A stretch of DNA of 9,170 bases from UBA11606 sp964513285 (lineage in GTDB: Bacteria > Actinomycetota > Acidimicrobiia > Acidimicrobiales > Aldehydirespiratoraceae). The position numbers were made by a program, and so were the translations under genes. Below, piece by piece: positions 7,068 to 9,170 of this stretch. Under the pieces are notes generated by a model. The model did no database searches. It was not told the DNA's origin and was given only the letters and a program-made list of their open reading frames with translations. The DNA lies in NCBI GenBank assembly GCA_964513285.1, contig CAZEML010000175.1, positions 1-9,170 of the forward strand, in the 5' to 3' direction. The stretch's first letter is position 1. Every line of letters starts with the position of its first letter.

Positions 7068-7104
7068 CAACTGTTCGGAGTACAACCACCGCGACCCGCA
7101 GTGA

Positions 7105-7122
7105 GACACTGTGTCGTAGGTT
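7105..7122 (+). promoter_or_regulatory. Palindrome GACACTGTGTC and -10-like TAGGTT before the DUF3179 gene
   Basis: GACAC-T-GTGTC (7105-7115) is a perfect 11-nt inverted repeat. TAGGTT (7117-7122), a TAnnnT-type -10, follows it and lies 7 nt before ATG 7130. With no clear Shine-Dalgarno sequence there, a leaderless transcript starting at the ATG is possible. The first ten bases match GACAGTGTGT at 6115-6124 at nine of ten positions, upstream of the preceding gene, hinting at a shared regulator. No -35 box is evident. Confidence 0.3.
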
Positions 7123-7129
7123 CGACCCC

Positions 7130-8374
7130 ATGATGCGACACGCTGCCTCCCTGCGTCGTCGGAGTCCACCGGTGAGCGTCCGCGGGGCCCTCAGCGCGGC
7201 GACCGCGTCAATGGCGCTCGCGCTGCTCGCCGCCGGGTGCGCATCGACCAGCGACACCACCCAATCCGAATCCCGCGGCGCAGAATCTGCCGTCGATGGC
7301 GTCACAGGGGCGTTGCCCGACGGGCCATCCGCGCTCGATGACCGGTTCAGCGCCGAGTTCCCCGATCCACTGGTGGACCCCGCGCAGATTCGCTCCGGCG
7401 GACCGCCGCCTGATGGCATACCGCCGATCGATGATCCCCAGTTCGTGACCGTCGACGAGGCCGACACCTGGCTGTCCGACACCGAGCCCGTGCTGCTCCT
7501 CGACATCGACGGCGATGTGCGTGCCTATCCGGTCCAGATTCTGATCTGGCACGAGATCGTCAACGACACTGTGGGAGGCGTCCCCGTGTCGGTCACCTAC
7601 TGCCCACTGTGCAACTCGGCCATCACGTTCCAGCGCACCGTACAGGGAGTGGAAACAACGTTCGGCACCTCCGGCAGCCTGTACAACGCCAACCTCGTCA
7701 TGTACGACCGGGCCACCGAGAGCTTGTGGAACCAACTCGACGGCAGAGCCGTCGTCGGGATGCTCACCGGCGAAGTGCTGCCCCAGATCTCCGCCCCGAT
7801 GGTGGCCTGGGGCGACGTCCGCGAAACTCGCCCCGAAGCTGTCGTGTTGGACCGCGACCGGACCGGTGCTCGCCGCGACTACGGCCGAAACCCCTACACC
7901 GGGCTCGACAACCCAGACGGTCGCCCCTTCCTCTTCGCTGACGACGTCGACATACGAGCCAAGGCCATGCAACGAGTCGTGGCACTCGAGCGCAACGGCG
8001 AGGCCGCAGCATGGACACTCGACACTCTCGCCGACGCTGACGCAGCGGTGATCAGCGGCTCCGTCGGTGGCGACGACATCGTCATCTTCTGGAAAGCGGG
8101 GCAGGCATCGGCGCTGGAGCAAACCGACGTCAGCGCGGGCCGAGACGTCGGCACGGTCGCGGTGTTTTCCCCATCCGCTGATGGCCGGGCGCTCGAGTTC
8201 GACGTGCAGGGTGATGAGTTCACCGATGTCGCAACCGGCAGCACCTGGAACATCCTCGGGCAGGCCGAGAGCGGAGAACTCGCCGGTGCAGAGCTCGAAC
8301 CGGTCGTGTTCGTCAGGACCTTCTGGTTCTCGTGGTCGACGTTTCGACCCGACACCGTGCTCCATGACAGCTGA
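7130..8374 (+). CDS. DUF3179-family lipoprotein with CPLC motif
   Basis: The 414-residue product has an Arg-rich N-terminus, a hydrophobic stretch (about 22-36) and LLAAGC with C37. This is a lipobox-like site, although alanine instead of leucine stands at -3. A low-complexity linker follows to about residue 75. From about 105 to the end it matches the DUF3179 pattern: RAYPVQILIWHEIVND (131-146), then VSVTYCPLCNSA (153-164) with the C158/C161 pair, then FGTSGSLYNANLVMYDR and SLWNQ (198-202), and the closing FWFSWSTFRPDT (398-409). The family has no firmly established function; the HE and CxxC residues suggest metal or redox chemistry outside the membrane. ATG 7130 and ATG 7133 are both possible starts, with only a weak ribosome site. 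It follows the Tat lipoprotein gene on the same strand by 62 nt, and its stop overlaps the next small gene. Confidence 0.9.
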   Translation: MMRHAASLRRRSPPVSVRGALSAATASMALALLAAGCASTSDTTQSESRGAESAVDGVTGALPDGPSALDDRFSAEFPDPLVDPAQIRSGGPPPDGIPPIDDPQFVTVDEADTWLSDTEPVLLLDIDGDVRAYPVQILIWHEIVNDTVGGVPVSVTYCPLCNSAITFQRTVQGVETTFGTSGSLYNANLVMYDRATESLWNQLDGRAVVGMLTGEVLPQISAPMVAWGDVRETRPEAVVLDRDRTGARRDYGRNPYTGLDNPDGRPFLFADDVDIRAKAMQRVVALERNGEAAAWTLDTLADADAAVISGSVGGDDIVIFWKAGQASALEQTDVSAGRDVGTVAVFSPSADGRALEFDVQGDEFTDVATGSTWNILGQAESGELAGAELEPVVFVRTFWFSWSTFRPDTVLHDS

Positions 8375-8567
8375 ACCGACGCGCCAGCCTGCGCACGCCC
8401 GCCAATCGACTCAGCCATCCGCCGCTGGCCGCGGCAAGAGGCGAGCCGGCACCTTGCGATTCGATCGACGGCACCAGATTGCTTGTCAGCACATCCGAAT
8501 CGACGTCCAAGGACAGGACCCCTCGTACGTGATCTCCGAGGTGAGCCGAGAAGGCGGCGGCCGATGA
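8364..8567 (+). CDS. Small hypothetical protein (67 aa), coupled to both neighbours
   Basis: ATG 8364 lies 11 nt before the end of the DUF3179 gene, and the frame runs to TGA 8565-8567, which overlaps the ATG of the next gene. The N-terminal half is polar and Arg/Gln/Pro-rich (MTAEPTRQPAHARQ). The second half looks like a small folded domain, LRFDRRHQIACQHIRIDVQG followed by PSYVISEVSREG. There is no signal or membrane segment, so it is probably cytoplasmic. I do not recognise the family. The gene sits as a bridge between two overlaps, which suggests translation by re-initiation; no separate ribosome site is seen. It is longer as an open frame upstream, but that part overlaps the DUF3179 gene and does not look like protein. 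Confidence 0.5.
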   Translation: MTAEPTRQPAHARQSTQPSAAGRGKRRAGTLRFDRRHQIACQHIRIDVQGQDPSYVISEVSREGGGR

Positions 8568-8926
8568 CGGGTTGGGAGCTCGTCGCAGCTGGCATCGGCC
8601 CACTGCTTGGTGCGTGGCTCCCGGCCCGCTCCCAGCGCGCAAATCGACGACCTCCTGCCCCACCCACGGCCGGTGGAGACGATGCTGCCTTGACCGGTGC
8701 GGCCGCGTTCCGGCGACAGGCGATCCTCGCGGCGATCGACCAACTCGACGACCACGATGACCACACCAGACACGCGCTACGTCAGGCGAAGCTCTACGAC
8801 GACATCGCCACCCACGCCGGCGACACAGCCGAGCGCCTTGCCGCCCAAGCCGCACTTGAGGACCTCTGGTACGGGTTCGCAGGTGCCCGCAACCCGGCCG
8901 ATCCTCGGTTCAGGAGCAGCGGGTAG
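8564..8926 (+). CDS. Hypothetical protein (120 aa) with N-terminal hydrophobic helix
   Basis: ATG 8564 overlaps the preceding TGA as ATGA, a typical translational-coupling arrangement, so this start is preferred over ATG 8483, which would add 27 residues running through the neighbouring gene. The protein opens with a moderately hydrophobic helix (MTGWELVAAGIGPLLGAWL), then a Pro/Arg-rich linker (about 20-40), then a charged alpha-helical region (about 47-105) with AAIDQLDDHDDHTRHALRQA and AERLAAQAALEDLWYGF. It could be a membrane-tethered or coiled helical partner of its 67-residue neighbour. No known family is recognised. The stop is followed after 96 nt by a convergent gene end. Confidence 0.6.
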   Translation: MTGWELVAAGIGPLLGAWLPARSQRANRRPPAPPTAGGDDAALTGAAAFRRQAILAAIDQLDDHDDHTRHALRQAKLYDDIATHAGDTAERLAAQAALEDLWYGFAGARNPADPRFRSSG

Positions 8927-8967
8927 TGGTTGCTTGATGCTAGAGGCTCGGCTCCTCGGTACTTCCG

Positions 8968-8998
8968 CGTGTCGGCCGATGTCCTCGGTGCCGACATG
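8968..8998. terminator. Candidate bidirectional terminator hairpin between convergent genes
   Basis: Bases 8968-8976 (CGTGTCGGC) can pair with 8990-8998 (GCCGACATG) as nine pairs, one of them G-U, around a 13-nt loop. No T-run follows on either side, which is common for hairpin terminators of high-GC actinobacteria but makes the call weak. Its place between the plus-strand stop at 8926 and the minus-strand stop at 9023 fits. Confidence 0.35.
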
Positions 8999-9022
8999 TC
9001 CGATCATCGGGCTGCGCTGACA

Positions 9023-9170
9023 TCACGCGGGGGCGTGGTTGGAACTGCGTCGTCGACCAGCCCGGTGCAGGATGTAGAGGCCGAGGATCGGAAGGGTCCA
9101 TGCGCCGATCAGCACAGGGGGTGATGTCGACCACCCGCCGTCGTCATCGGCTCCGACTACGCGACGCGGG
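9023..9170 (-). CDS. C-terminal end of a membrane-anchored protein (partial, runs off the right edge)
   Basis: On the minus strand one frame is open from the window edge to TGA at 9023-9025, giving 48 residues. It reads as an acidic, Gly/Ser-rich stretch (GADDDGGWSTSPP), then a hydrophobic segment, VLIGAWTLPILGLYILH, then a positive tail (RAGRRR) and a short end. This outside-acidic, membrane, inside-positive order is what a C-terminal anchor looks like. The body of the protein is beyond the window, so its function cannot be named. An exported protein anchored at its C-terminus would fit the envelope genes to the left. The region has too few residues to exclude a chance frame. Confidence 0.45.
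   Translation of the reverse strand, partial: PRRVVGADDDGGWSTSPPVLIGAWTLPILGLYILHRAGRRRSSNHAPA

Noticed and set aside
7208..8365. Minus-strand open frame (385 codons) antisense to the DUF3179 gene
   Set aside because: The plus strand carries the DUF3179 motifs and a lipobox-like signal across the same bases; the antisense product shows neither domain motifs nor a ribosome site.
9000..9010. Palindrome CCGATCATCGG as an operator or second terminator
   Set aside because: It is only 11 nt, has no room for a loop, and is close to what chance gives in this composition.

Overview
The window looks like one end of a short-read contig from a high-GC actinobacterium. The evidence is G+C-rich DNA, GTG starts, GGAGG ribosome sites, Ala/Arg/Asp-rich proteins and a MobF relaxase of actinobacterial style. 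A lineage such as Acidimicrobiia would fit, but that is a guess. Positions 1-53 are not biological: they are two Illumina TruSeq adapter ends joined head to head. The native sequence starts at about base 54.

Left third (54-4064), mobility region. A very large gene on the minus strand encodes a conjugative relaxase-helicase (MobF/TrwC/TraI type). It runs off the native sequence at its C-terminus, so its stop codon and last seven residues come from the adapter. Divergent from it is a decayed gene with helix-turn-helix-like repeats, broken by frameshifts and a nonsense codon. No transposase, integrase, tRNA or attachment site is visible, so plasmid and integrated element cannot be told apart.

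Middle and right (4117-8374), cell-envelope genes. On the minus strand are a membrane-anchored M15-type peptidase-like protein (4117-5274) and, upstream of it, a TlpA/ResA/CcmG-like membrane-anchored thioredoxin (5456-6013). Divergent from the thioredoxin, on the plus strand, are a Tat-type lipoprotein with a thioredoxin-like domain and a C-x4-C motif (6177-7067) and a DUF3179 lipoprotein with a CPLC motif (7130-8374). Three neighbouring proteins are therefore predicted to sit outside the membrane with paired cysteines. This suggests, without proving, a shared thiol-redox or metal-handling role.

Right edge (8364-9170). Two small genes follow the DUF3179 gene with overlapping stops and starts (11 nt, then ATGA) and look translationally coupled. 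A gene running in from the right edge on the minus strand ends at 9023 and encodes a C-terminal membrane anchor. A hairpin lies between these convergent ends. I saw no RNA gene, CRISPR array or insertion sequence. The points most worth following are the dithiol envelope cluster beside a conjugation gene, the decayed regulator, and the coupled small-protein pair.
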